64,000 bases of DNA, taken from the IMG/VR virus record IMGVR_UViG_3300007640_008134, positions 1-64,000 of that record, one strand, 5' to 3'. The notes below the pieces were generated by a model, which did not search any database, was not told where the DNA came from, and saw only the letters and a list, made by a program, of their open reading frames with translations. Source of the stretch: a virus. Below are positions 24,550 to 35,600 of the stretch, piece by piece (within the stretch, counting starts at the first letter, position 1; each line of letters opens with the position of its first letter). The position numbers were made by a program, and so were the translations under genes.

Positions 24550-25713
24550 ATGGCAACATTTCCAGTTAAAAAAGGCAGCTTAGGACGTATTGATAGCACT
24601 ATTAGACAAAGTGCATTTGGACTTGCAAATAGACAAGTAGATGCTACTATTGGCAATATAACACAAGGAAATATTGCAGCAGCAGGTGCATTAACTGGTG
24701 CTGTAGGTGCTCTTGCAACAGGGGGCAGTTTAAAAGGTGCATTAGAAGGTGCAGTAAGTGGCGCAGCAAATGCATTAATTGGTAATGCTGTAGGACAATT
24801 ACAAGGTGCACTTTCGCAATTACCTAATTTACCGGGATTACCTAATTTACAAGGTGTTCTAGGAGAAGCATTTGGTAGTTTTGGAGGTGTTGGCGGTGCT
24901 GGTGGTGTCACTTTTAGTGGCACAAGTCCAGCAAGCAATTATGCACCTCAACGTACAAGTATAGTTGATCCAGCAGGAGAAGCTGTTGAAATAACAATTG
25001 ATAGTTTTTTGCAAGGTGTGCAAGGAAGTTTGTCTAGTATAGGCGGAGGCAATATATTTGGTGCTATGTTAGGTGGTGCTTTAGGTGGATTACTAAACAG
25101 CACAGGACTTACAGGATCATTAGCTAGTATTGGAGGTGCTTTTGGCGGTGCGCTAAATGGAGCACTAGGAGGTTTAAGTAATGCATTAGGACAAGCAGCT
25201 GGCGGTCTTGCACAAGGAATTGGAAAGGCAATATCGTCTATACCAGGTGTAGGCCCAGTTTTTGGACAATTTACCAGAGATGTTGGTGGATTAGTTTCAA
25301 ACATTAATGGTGCTATTAATAGATTGCCAGCAGATCAAAAAGCATTAATGCAGGCCGCAGCAGTTGGTGTGGGCGCTAATTTAGTTAATAGAGCAATAAG
25401 ATCAAAGCCAAACATTTCTGCTGTAGATGCTGTTGCAATAGCAGCAAATTTAGAGTTTGACGAACATCCAGCAGTGGCGTGTAAAAATGTATCTGATCGT
25501 GCAAGAGAATTGCACACTTTGTGTAATCCAACTATAAACGATCCTTTATTTGACAAATTGTATTCAAATGCAAGAGAAGCAGCTATCGAATTTGATAAAG
25601 AAATCATAAGAAAATCTAATGGTAGATACGGTTTGCGTAAGCAAACTACAAATGAAAGAATAGAACAAGTACGCAAAGTAATTAATGGATCTGTGTTCTT
25701 AATAACGGAATAA
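24550..25713 (+). CDS. Gly/Ala-rich tail-tip structural protein
   Basis: Residues about 40-230 of this 387-residue protein are dominated by Gly, Ala, Leu and Ser with repeated GALGG and GGALG units and glycine-zipper spacing. The C-terminal 130 residues are a soluble helical domain (DAVAIAANLEFDEHPAVACK, TNERIEQVRKVI). It lies between the needle and gp25 genes. The composition is unlike its neighbours except for the insert in the 779-residue protein. Possible roles are a tail-tip plug or a membrane-active ejection protein; I recognise no family. Confidence 0.6.
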   Translation: MATFPVKKGSLGRIDSTIRQSAFGLANRQVDATIGNITQGNIAAAGALTGAVGALATGGSLKGALEGAVSGAANALIGNAVGQLQGALSQLPNLPGLPNLQGVLGEAFGSFGGVGGAGGVTFSGTSPASNYAPQRTSIVDPAGEAVEITIDSFLQGVQGSLSSIGGGNIFGAMLGGALGGLLNSTGLTGSLASIGGAFGGALNGALGGLSNALGQAAGGLAQGIGKAISSIPGVGPVFGQFTRDVGGLVSNINGAINRLPADQKALMQAAAVGVGANLVNRAIRSKPNISAVDAVAIAANLEFDEHPAVACKNVSDRARELHTLCNPTINDPLFDKLYSNAREAAIEFDKEIIRKSNGRYGLRKQTTNERIEQVRKVINGSVFLITE

Positions 25714-25717
25714 ATAC
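25710..25717 (+). promoter_or_regulatory. late-promoter-like box before gp25
   Basis: ATAAATAC overlaps the previous stop and ends only three bases before the gp25 ATG (25721). If used, transcription would start at or just after the start codon, and no Shine-Dalgarno is seen. Confidence 0.45.
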
Positions 25718-25720
25718 GTT

Positions 25721-26155
25721 ATGGCTACAAGTGAAAAACCCTTATACAAAAATATTACCATTGAAGGAAAGAAAGATTCTATTCCTGCAAGTAAAACCTA
25801 TCGAGGTATTAGCACGGTAGCTAATTCAAAAAACTTTAATTTATATGATATTGCAATTATTAAACAAGATATTATAAATCATTTCCATATTCGTCAAGGA
25901 GAAAAGTTAGAAAATCCTAAATTTGGAACAATTATTTGGGATATACTTTTTGAACCGTTTACAGAAGATGTAAAACAAGCAATTATTAAAAATGTCACAG
26001 AAATAATAAATTATGATCCTCGTGTTAATGTTAAAGATATTATTATTGATACATACGAAAGTGGTATTCAAATTGATTGTAGTATTACATATTTGCCATA
26101 CAGCATTACAGAAACATTACGATTAAGATTTGATCAAAACAACGGTTTAATTTAA
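25721..26155 (+). CDS. 25: baseplate wedge subunit gp25
   Basis: The 144 residues show the conserved gp25 core: YDIAIIKQDIINHFHIRQGE, FGTIIWDILFEPF, and NYDPRVNVKDI. The family has a lysozyme-like label but is structural: gp25 nucleates sheath polymerisation and joins wedges to the hub. Length is close to T4 gp25 (132 residues). No good ribosome site is visible, as noted for the adjoining late box. Confidence 0.93.
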   Translation: MATSEKPLYKNITIEGKKDSIPASKTYRGISTVANSKNFNLYDIAIIKQDIINHFHIRQGEKLENPKFGTIIWDILFEPFTEDVKQAIIKNVTEIINYDPRVNVKDIIIDTYESGIQIDCSITYLPYSITETLRLRFDQNNGLI

Positions 26156-26177
26156 ACTACGCACTTTATCATATCAG

Positions 26178-26185
26178 GTAAATAT
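26178..26185 (+). promoter_or_regulatory. late-promoter-like box before gp6
   Basis: GTAAATAT is followed by a GAGGA site nine bases before the gp6 ATG at 26210. Confidence 0.5.
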
Positions 26186-26209
26186 ACTATACAGCGAGGA
26201 TAAGTGCAA

Positions 26210-29200
26210 ATGTCAACAACCGACAGGCAAAATAGATTACTTCTGGCAGAAGATTGGAAAACAATTTACCAGAGTTTTAGATATGCAGATTTCCAAAGTT
26301 ATGACTTTGATAATTTGCGTAGAACAATGATTAATTACATTAGGGAAAATTATCCTGAAGATTTCAATGATTATATTGAAAGTTCGGAATATCTTGCCTT
26401 AATCGATTTGATTGCATTTTTAGGTCAAAACCTTGCTTTCCGTACAGACTTAAATGCAAGAGAAAACTATATCGAACTTGCAGATAGAAGAGAAAGTATT
26501 TTACGTTTAGCAAGATTAATTAGTTATAATTCTAATCGTAATATTGCTGCTAGTGGCTTGTTAAAATTTGAAACAATAAGCACCACAGAAGATATTGTAG
26601 ACAGCAATGGAAATAATCTTGCCAACCAAAGTATTATTTGGAATGACAATACCAATCCTAATTGGTATGAGCAATTTGTTAAAATATTAAATGCTGCATT
26701 ACCTGCTAATAATGTTTTTGGTAGACCAGTTAGTAAAATGCAAATTGATGGTGTTAGTACAGAACAATACAGATTTAATAGTAATAATACCGATGTTCCA
26801 GTATACAGCTTTAGTAAGTTAGTAAGCGGAACAACAAAAAGATTTGAAATTGTTAGCACAGGTATTGATAACGATACATCTAGTATTGTTGAAGAAGCAC
26901 CCTATCCTGGTAATAGATTAGGATTTTTATATCGTGACAACGGACAAGGTGCAGGCAGCTCAAATAGTGGTTTCTTTGTTCATTTTAGACAAGGTACCTT
27001 AAATAATACAACTTTTGCTGTAAGTAATTCAACACCTAACACAATTATTAATATTGATGCTGATAATATTAACAATGATGATATTTGGCTTTACAAATTA
27101 GATAGTAACGAAACAGAATCAGACCTTTGGAATAAAGTTTCAAATACCGAAGGCAATAATATTATATACAATAGTATATCAAAAGGTATACGTTCAATCT
27201 ATAGTGTTTTAAGTAGAGTTAACAATCGTATTAGTTTAATTTTTAGTGATGGCACGTTTGGAGAATTACCAAAAGGAAAATTTAAAGCATACTATCGTCA
27301 AAGTGAAAACGAAAGTTACAAAATTTTACCAAGTGATTTAATTGGTATTAATTTGCAAATTCCATATGTAAGTAAAAACGGTACACAAGAAACTTTAAAC
27401 ATTATTTTAGAATTAAAATCAGTTGTTGAAAATGCAGATGCAGAAGAGTCAAACGAAAGCATTAAAATAAATGCTCCTAGTAATTATTACACTCAAAATA
27501 GATTAATTACAGCAGAAGATTATAATGTTGGTCCTTTAGGTGTTAGCCAACAAATTATTAAAGCAAAAAGTGTGAACAGAACTAGTAGCGGTATTAGTCG
27601 ATATTACGATTTGAAAGATGCTACTGGAAAATATAGTAACACATTGATGTTTGGTGATGACGGAAGTTTATATAAAGAAAACATAGATTCAAAAGATAGT
27701 TTTGAATTTACAAATAGAACTGATATTGAAGGTGTAATATATAATCAAATAGTACCTATTATCAAAAATACATATGTGAAAAACTTTTACTTTGATAATT
27801 TTGATAGAAACAAAAGTATACAAGATTTAGGGTACTCATGGTCGTCTTCTTCAAATGAAACAAATAGAGGTACTGGCAAATTTATTGATCAGTTTGACAT
27901 TTCAGTACAAGTATCAACATTTACATCAGGAATAATGAAATTTGTAGAAAAAGATTCTTTAATTAAATTTTTACCTCCCGCAAATCAATATTTTGACAAA
28001 TACAATAATTTAAAAACAGGAACACCGTCGGTGCTTGGCGATAAAAATTATATTTGGGCAAAAGTTGTTTCTATTACAGAAGATGGAACAGGTGCAGACG
28101 AAAACGGATTAGGACCGATTGTGTTTAATGAAAAAATTCCTAACGGTTGCGGCATTGGTGAAATTATTCCAAAACTTAATATTACAATAAATGATGATGT
28201 AATTACAGAAATAATCGATCAAACATTTGCATACAAAACCTTTGGTTTACGTTATGATACAAATAGTAGAGAATGGGCCGTAGTTTTTGCAAATAATTTA
28301 AACACAAAAGATAATTTTAGTACAAGTAAAACTGGAGATGCAAGTAATCAACAATTAGATTCTAGTTGGTTATTATTATTTGAAACTAATGGTGAAAAAT
28401 ATACAATTAAAAGTCGCGGTACAAGATATGTATTTGAAAGCGATGAGCAAATTAGATTTTATTTTGATGGATTAGATAGAATTTATGATAGTAAAACAGG
28501 AAAAATTGTTACTGATAGTATTAGTGTACTAAGCAACAATAATCAACCAGATAGTTTAATTAATTTTACACAAAATTGGACTTGGCAAGTTAGTGCTGCA
28601 TTTAGAAATAAAGCAGGATATGTTGATAGTAAAAAATTAGAATTAAGTTTTATCGATACAGACAACGACGGAGTAATTGACGATCCTGATTTATTTGTGC
28701 ATATAGTACAGCCAGACACATCGCCTTTAACAAAATTGGTATTTGGTAAAAAAGTTGTTCAAAATGGCAGTGAAAATTTTAATTATATTGACAAAGACGA
28801 AGCAAAAATTACTATTGTTGAAACTGAAAGCGGTATAGGTGCTTATAGTCAATATGATGCAGATGCGGTATTCTACATAAAAACAAAGGACATTTTCAAG
28901 GTCTTTAATTCAACAAAAACAGCACTTACACTTTCAGTGGATTATGTTGCATATGTAGGTAGAGATAAAATTAGATTTGATTATGTTCATGCCGCTGCTG
29001 AAAATAGACGAATTGATCCAAGTAGTAGTAACATAATGGATGTTTATTTGCTTACTAAAAATTATGATGAAAATTATAGAAAATATTTGTCAGGGCAAGT
29101 TAGTGTAAAACCATTACCGCCAAGTAGTGATGCATTGTATTTAAGTTATGGTGCTGAAATTAATAAAATTAAAAGTGTAAGTGACGAAGTGGTTTATCAT

Positions 29201-29665
29201 CCTGTAAAATATAAACCATTGTTTGGAAGTCAAGCACCTGTTGATTTACAAGCTGATATTAAAATTGTTAAAAATCCAAACAGAGTTGTAAATGATAATG
29301 ACGTAAAATCAAGAACAATTAGTGCTATAAATGAATTTTTTGCATTAGAAAATTGGGATTTTGGTGAAACATTTTATTTTAGTGAATTAGCAACTTATAT
29401 TATGAAACAGCTAAGTCCAGATGTAAGTAATATTGTGCTTGTTCCAAGAGACGAAACACAAGTGTTTGGTAGCTTATATGAAATAAAAAGTGAAAATGAT
29501 GAAATTTTTATAAGTGCAGCAGCAGTTGAAGATGTTGAAATTATTGATGCATTAACTGCAACTAGACTTAAAGCATCAGGTAAAGTTGTTACAAGTGACG
29601 AAGTATTAAACACAGGAATACAAAGTGAAGTTACTACTACCTATTATACTGGAGGCAATAGCTAA
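26210..29665 (+). CDS. 6: baseplate wedge subunit gp6
   Basis: I use the ATG at 26210, nine bases after GAGGA, rather than the GTG two codons before it. The protein has about 1150 residues, with the gp6 N-terminal signature FDNLRRTMINYIRENYPEDF, YLALIDLIAFLGQNLAFRTD and ENYIELADRRESILRLARLI. The C-terminal part contains the baseplate-J-like segment TISAINEFFALENWDFGE and SELATYIMKQLSPDV. It is almost twice T4 gp6 (660 residues), with inserted beta-rich material in the middle, as in marine relatives. It forms the iris-like ring that joins the wedges. Confidence 0.92.
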   Translation: MSTTDRQNRLLLAEDWKTIYQSFRYADFQSYDFDNLRRTMINYIRENYPEDFNDYIESSEYLALIDLIAFLGQNLAFRTDLNARENYIELADRRESILRLARLISYNSNRNIAASGLLKFETISTTEDIVDSNGNNLANQSIIWNDNTNPNWYEQFVKILNAALPANNVFGRPVSKMQIDGVSTEQYRFNSNNTDVPVYSFSKLVSGTTKRFEIVSTGIDNDTSSIVEEAPYPGNRLGFLYRDNGQGAGSSNSGFFVHFRQGTLNNTTFAVSNSTPNTIINIDADNINNDDIWLYKLDSNETESDLWNKVSNTEGNNIIYNSISKGIRSIYSVLSRVNNRISLIFSDGTFGELPKGKFKAYYRQSENESYKILPSDLIGINLQIPYVSKNGTQETLNIILELKSVVENADAEESNESIKINAPSNYYTQNRLITAEDYNVGPLGVSQQIIKAKSVNRTSSGISRYYDLKDATGKYSNTLMFGDDGSLYKENIDSKDSFEFTNRTDIEGVIYNQIVPIIKNTYVKNFYFDNFDRNKSIQDLGYSWSSSSNETNRGTGKFIDQFDISVQVSTFTSGIMKFVEKDSLIKFLPPANQYFDKYNNLKTGTPSVLGDKNYIWAKVVSITEDGTGADENGLGPIVFNEKIPNGCGIGEIIPKLNITINDDVITEIIDQTFAYKTFGLRYDTNSREWAVVFANNLNTKDNFSTSKTGDASNQQLDSSWLLLFETNGEKYTIKSRGTRYVFESDEQIRFYFDGLDRIYDSKTGKIVTDSISVLSNNNQPDSLINFTQNWTWQVSAAFRNKAGYVDSKKLELSFIDTDNDGVIDDPDLFVHIVQPDTSPLTKLVFGKKVVQNGSENFNYIDKDEAKITIVETESGIGAYSQYDADAVFYIKTKDIFKVFNSTKTALTLSVDYVAYVGRDKIRFDYVHAAAENRRIDPSSSNIMDVYLLTKNYDENYRKYLSGQVSVKPLPPSSDALYLSYGAEINKIKSVSDEVVYHPVKYKPLFGSQAPVDLQADIKIVKNPNRVVNDNDVKSRTISAINEFFALENWDFGETFYFSELATYIMKQLSPDVSNIVLVPRDETQVFGSLYEIKSENDEIFISAAAVEDVEIIDALTATRLKASGKVVTSDEVLNTGIQSEVTTTYYTGGNS

Positions 29666-29667
29666 TA

Positions 29668-32600
29668 ATGGCTTACAACGATAATCAAAACGAATATCCT
29701 ATTCCACAAAATAGCAACGAGCAAAGAAACAACGATGCTTTGCTACCGAGATATTTTAGGACTGATCAAAACAAAAAGTTTTTAAGTGCTACACTTGATC
29801 AATTTACTAATCCTGGTGTAGTAGAAAAGATCAACGGTTTTGTTGGACGTAGAGAAGCTAAAGCTGCAAATATTAATGATCAATATGTTGCAGACATTAC
29901 AAAAAATAGAGAAGATTATCAATTAGAAACTTTTGGTGTTGTAACTGATATTTTAGGAAATGTAAATTTTGATGCTGACTACCTTGATATGTTAGGCACA
30001 TTAAAATCATTTAATGGTACTATTGACAATCATAACAACCTTTTTGAACAAGAATTTTATGCTTGGGATCCTCACATTGATTTTGATAAATTTACAAATT
30101 TCCGTGAATATTATTGGCTGCCAAATGGGCCTCAAGAAGTTCCTGTAAGAGGACAAAGCAAAGAAGTAACTAGCACTTATGTAGTTGAAACGGTAGTTGA
30201 TGATGACAATACTGCATTTTTAATTACACCAGATGGGCTGACACGTAATAAATCTATAAAATTGTTTAGAGGACAAACTTATAGATTTGAAGTAAACGCA
30301 CCAGGAAATCCTTTTGGTATTGCTTTATCACGTGCATATCAAAGTGGTGTATTTGAAGATAGTGCTTTAATAATTAATCCTTTTACAGACGGTGTAACCA
30401 TTACACATAATGAAACTGATAATCCTGTAATTGACAAAGATGACTATATTAAAGAAGGTTTTGTTGAAAATGGAGTATTAGAATTTACTATTCCGACTAA
30501 TGCACCAGACACTTTATATTACATCAGTCAAAACGATATTAACACAAGTGGTGTTTTTAACATATTCGACATTGAGGAAAATACTGAAATAAATGTTGAA
30601 GAAGAAATTATTGGTAAAAAAACTTATACTACAGAATCAGGGTGGGAATTTAGCAATGGAATGAAAGTGTATTTTACAGGCGAAGTTACGCCTGCTGAAT
30701 ATGCTAACGGTTTGTTTTATGTAGAAGGAGTAGGATCAAAAATTCAACTTATTTCGGTTGATAGTTTAGAAGTTCCTGCTACATTTACAACCAACACTTT
30801 CGTTCCGTTTGATACTAATGGTTTTGATAGAGTACCTTTTAGTGATGCAACAACATTTGCTGGAACAAAAGATTACTTTGTGATTTCTAGAAGAGATAAT
30901 AGTAAAAATGCATGGGCTAGATATAACAAATGGTTCCATAGAGATGTAATTGTTAAAAGTGCTGAGATTAATAATCAACTTTTAGAATTAGATCAAAGTT
31001 CAAGAGCAAAACGTCCAATTATTGAATTTGAGCCAAATTTACGTTTATACAATCACGGCACTACATTTAAACAAAACGTAAATCTTGTTGACAATTTTAC
31101 AAAAGATGTAATGTCTACAATCGAAGGCAGTGTAGGATATAATGTTGATGGAATAGATTTAGCGGAAGGCATGCGTGTTTTGTTTACAGCAGATCAAGAT
31201 TATCTTGTAAACGGAAAAATTTTCCAAGTTAAATTTATTACACATAACAATGTAAAACAAATTGCATTAATTGAAACTGATGATACCGATCCTATTTTAG
31301 ATCAAACAATACTTGCAAGCCAAGGTAACAAAAACGGCGGCAAAAGTTTTTGGTACAACGGAACTGAGTGGAAATTAGCACAAGATAAATCAGGTGTTAA
31401 TCAAGCACCTTTATTTGATTTATTTGACAAAGACGGATATAGTATAAGTGATACAAACTATTATTTGAATAATGATTTTACTGGAAATAGAATTTTTAAT
31501 TACAGAGTTGGAGAAGGAACTAACGATACAGAATTAGGATTTCCATTAACTTATCAAAACTTTGTTAATATTGGTGATATTGTATTTGATTTTTCTATGT
31601 TGAATAAAACTTATAGCTATGAAAAAATTGATAACACTACTGGCACTATTTCTAGCGATACATTATTTTTAAAGAAAACTGATAATGGAACTACATTAGT
31701 AAATGCATGGAAAAAAGCCAATAGAAAAAGTAGACAATATGTTGTAAGAAAATACACCGGCGAAGAATTTACTAATAATTTTCCTATTGATGTTTACACA
31801 AATAGTGCAAATTTAACTGATATTGATGTGCGAGTATTTGTTAATAACGATTATAAAATTGCTGGTGTTGATTATGCATTTATAAATGAAAATAATGTTC
31901 GTAAAATTGTTCTTAATAAAAATATAGAATTTACAGACATTGTAATTGTTAAAACATATAGTAGTGCAAACAAAAATGAAAATGGATATTATGAAATACC
32001 TCATAACTTTGAAAGAAATCCATTAAACAATAATATAATAGAATTTACATTAGGTCAAGTAAACGATCACGTAGAAGGTTTAGTACAAGAGCTATCTAAT
32101 TTTTCTGGTATTCATCCCGGTGAAAATAATTTAAGAGATCTCGGAGACATTATTCCATTTGGAAGAAAATTTGTAAAACATTCAGGTCCGTTTAATTTAG
32201 CACTATATCATTTAGTATCAAAAGAAAATAACATTGTAAATGCAGCAAGATTTGCATTAAATGAATATACAAAGTTCAAAAGATTATTTTTACAAGTGGC
32301 AAAAGAAAATAGTTTTACAGGAAATGTAAAAGAACAAGTAGATCAAATATTTTATTCTATAAACTCTGAAAAAAATAAACGTATGCCTTTTTACAGCTCA
32401 GACATGTTAGGTGTTGGCGGTTCTAAAAAACTTTCCTATGAAGTTTTAGATTTTAGAAATCAGTATTATGCATTATCAGAACTTTTTGATAAAACAAAAA
32501 TTAGCAACAAAGCTGTAAACGTTTATGTTAATAACATTCAATTAACTCACGGTATTGATTATGAATTTGATGAAAATGGATTTGTAAAAATTACATCAAC

Positions 32601-35600
32601 TTTATCAAATGGTGACGAAATTGAAATTTTTGAATACGCTAATACAGAAGGTAGCTTTGTACCTCCTACTCCGACTAAAATTGGAATGTATCCTGCATTT
32701 GAACCAAAAAAGTTTTTAGATACATCTTATAGCACACCTACTCAAGTAATACAAGGACATGATGGTAGTTTAACCGTTGCATTTAACGATTACAGAGATG
32801 AATTACTTTTAGAATTAGAAAAGCGTATTTTCAACAATTTAAAAGTTGCCTATGACACTAGTATCTTTGACATTCATGATATTATAGGTGGACAAAATAG
32901 AAATACTAAAATTACAAATAGGCAAATAGATGCAATCATGATTAAAGATTTTCTTGATTGGAATAAAATTGCAAAAGTAAAAGATTATACTAATAATGAT
33001 TTTGTAACATTTGGTTCTCCTTTTACTTACAATTATAGATTAAGTACAAGTCCTAGTAATGTTCAACTACCAGGATTTTGGAGAGGAGTATACAAGTTTG
33101 CGTATGATACAGATACTCCGCACCTAACACCTTGGCAAATGATTGGTTTTAGTATAAAACCTTCATGGTGGGAAGCGCAGTATGGTCCTGCGCCGTATAC
33201 TTCAGACAACTTAGTTTTATGGAACGACTTGTCAAAAGGTATAATTAGAGAACCTAATAAACCTGTTAGAATAAACCCAAAATATGTTCGTCCAAATTTG
33301 TTAAAGCATTTGCCTGTAAATAGCAATGGGCAAGTTGTTTCCCCTGTTGAGTCTGGATATTCAAGATCTTTCAGTTATACAACATCTAATTTTTTACCTT
33401 TCAAATTTGGTGATCATGGTCCTACTGAAACAGCATGGAGACGTAGTAGCGGATATCCGTTTAGTTTAATGGTAGCAGCTATCGTTTTAAAACCTTCTCA
33501 TGTAATCGGTGTTGGTTTTGACAGAAGCAGAATCACTAGAGATTTGTCTGGCGATTTAATTTATGCAGATACTAACAAAACAATAAGATTACAAGATATT
33601 AAATTTCCTCAACAAGAATTAGATGATGGATATTGCATAACTGGTGGATTTGTAAATTGGATTACTGAATATAGCAACACAAACGTTGATGCTGATTATA
33701 GTCAATACATTACCAACATACAAACATTTGATAATAAAATTGCATTTAAACTTGCAGGATTTGCAGATAAAAATAAATTAAAACTTGTGTTGGACAGCAA
33801 AACACCGTTGAATAAAGGAAATGTATTTGTTCCTTTTGAAAATTATGATATTAGTTTACGTAAAAGCAGTGTGTTAGATGTTGTAACTTATAGTGGTATA
33901 ATAATTGAAAGAGTTAGCGGCGGATATAAAATTAATGGATTTGATGATCAAAATCCAACATTCAAATATTTTGCACATAGAACAACAGCCAATGATCCTA
34001 ATTTTAGTGTTGGCGGTATAAGTGAAAGTTTTATTCCTTGGGCAGAAAACAAAATTTATGTTGCTGGAAAAATAGTTCAATACCAAGACAAATACTATAG
34101 AGTTAATCAAACACACACTAGTACAAATGATTTTGATAGTTCTAAATTTTCTTTATTATCAAGTTTACCTATTGTCGGCGGTGTAACTGCAACATTACGT
34201 AAAAACTTTGAAAGTCAAGTAAGCGTTTTAGACTATGGAACAATTTTACCGAGTGTGCAAGAAGTAGTTGATTTTATCATTGGATATGGTAAACAATTAC
34301 AAAACCAAGGATTTGTTTTTGATTATTATAATTCTTCAATTAATGCTATAGAAAATTGGAGTTTAAGTGCTAAAGAATTTTTATTCTGGACCACACAAAA
34401 CTGGTCAGAAAATAGTGTTATAACATTAAGTCCAGGTGCTAATAGATTATTGTTTAGTAGTGAATATTTTGTTGTAGATAATATTTTTGATTCTATTACT
34501 GGAGCAGTTTTAAACGAATCAAAAAAACCTATTAAAAATGCAAAGTCTAATATTGCTAGAGACAAAACAAATTTGTTTAGTTTAAAATCTGATAATGAAG
34601 GTATCTATTTCTGTAAATTAAATTTAATTCAAAAAGAGCATGTTGTTATTTTAGATAACAAAACGGTTTTCAATGATACAATATATGATCCTGAAACTGG
34701 TTATAGACAAGAACGTTTAAAAGTTGTAGGTTATAGAACAGACGGATGGAACGGTAGCTTAAACATTCCTGGATTTACGTATGATGATTCTAAAGTTACA
34801 GAATGGAAAAGTTGGAAAGATTACCAAATTGGAGATTTAGTTAAATTTAAAGAATTTTATTATTCTGCAAATGTAAAGCACAGCGGTACTGAAGAATTTA
34901 ATTATAGTTTATGGCAACGTTTACCTGAACGTCCTCAAAAATCCTTAACGCCTAACTGGGATTATAAAGCGAATCAGTTTACAGATTTTTACGATTTAGA
35001 TACAGATAATTTTGATAGCGAACAACAAAGACTTGCACAGCATTTGATTGGGTACCAAAAAAGAGATTATTTACAAAACATTATTCAAGATGATGTTAGT
35101 CAGTATAAATTCTATCAAGGTTTTATTCAAGACAAAGGCACAAATAATGCATTAACTAAATTATTTGATAAACTAGGCAGTGCTGATAAAGATAGTTTAG
35201 AGTTCTTTGAAGAATGGGCAATTCGTGTCGGACAATACGGTGCTACTAGCAGTTATGAAGAAGTTGAATTCCAACTTGATGAAAGCAAATTTAGAATAGA
35301 ACCTCAAACTATTGAATTAGTACAAAGTGTTAATAATACTAGAACAGATTTAGTTTACCAGTATCCTAAGAAAGACATATATCTTTCTACAACAGAGTAT
35401 AATAACGAACCATTTCCTGTTATTTACAGAGAAGAAGAATATAGCAAAACTGGTGGTTATGTAAAATTAGATCAAATTGATTTTATTGCAAAAACTTTTG
35501 TAGACATTTTAGCATTAGATGTTGATTCAGTTGACATAGGAGATTATGTATGGGTTCCAGAAAATAACCAGACATGGAATGTATACAAGCATATTCAATC

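Noticed and set aside
24534-25304. Pro-rich minus-strand frames opposite the Gly/Ala-rich gene
   Set aside because: GGT/GCA codons read in reverse give Pro/Ala-rich open frames; the plus-strand gene has a ribosome site and syntenic neighbours.
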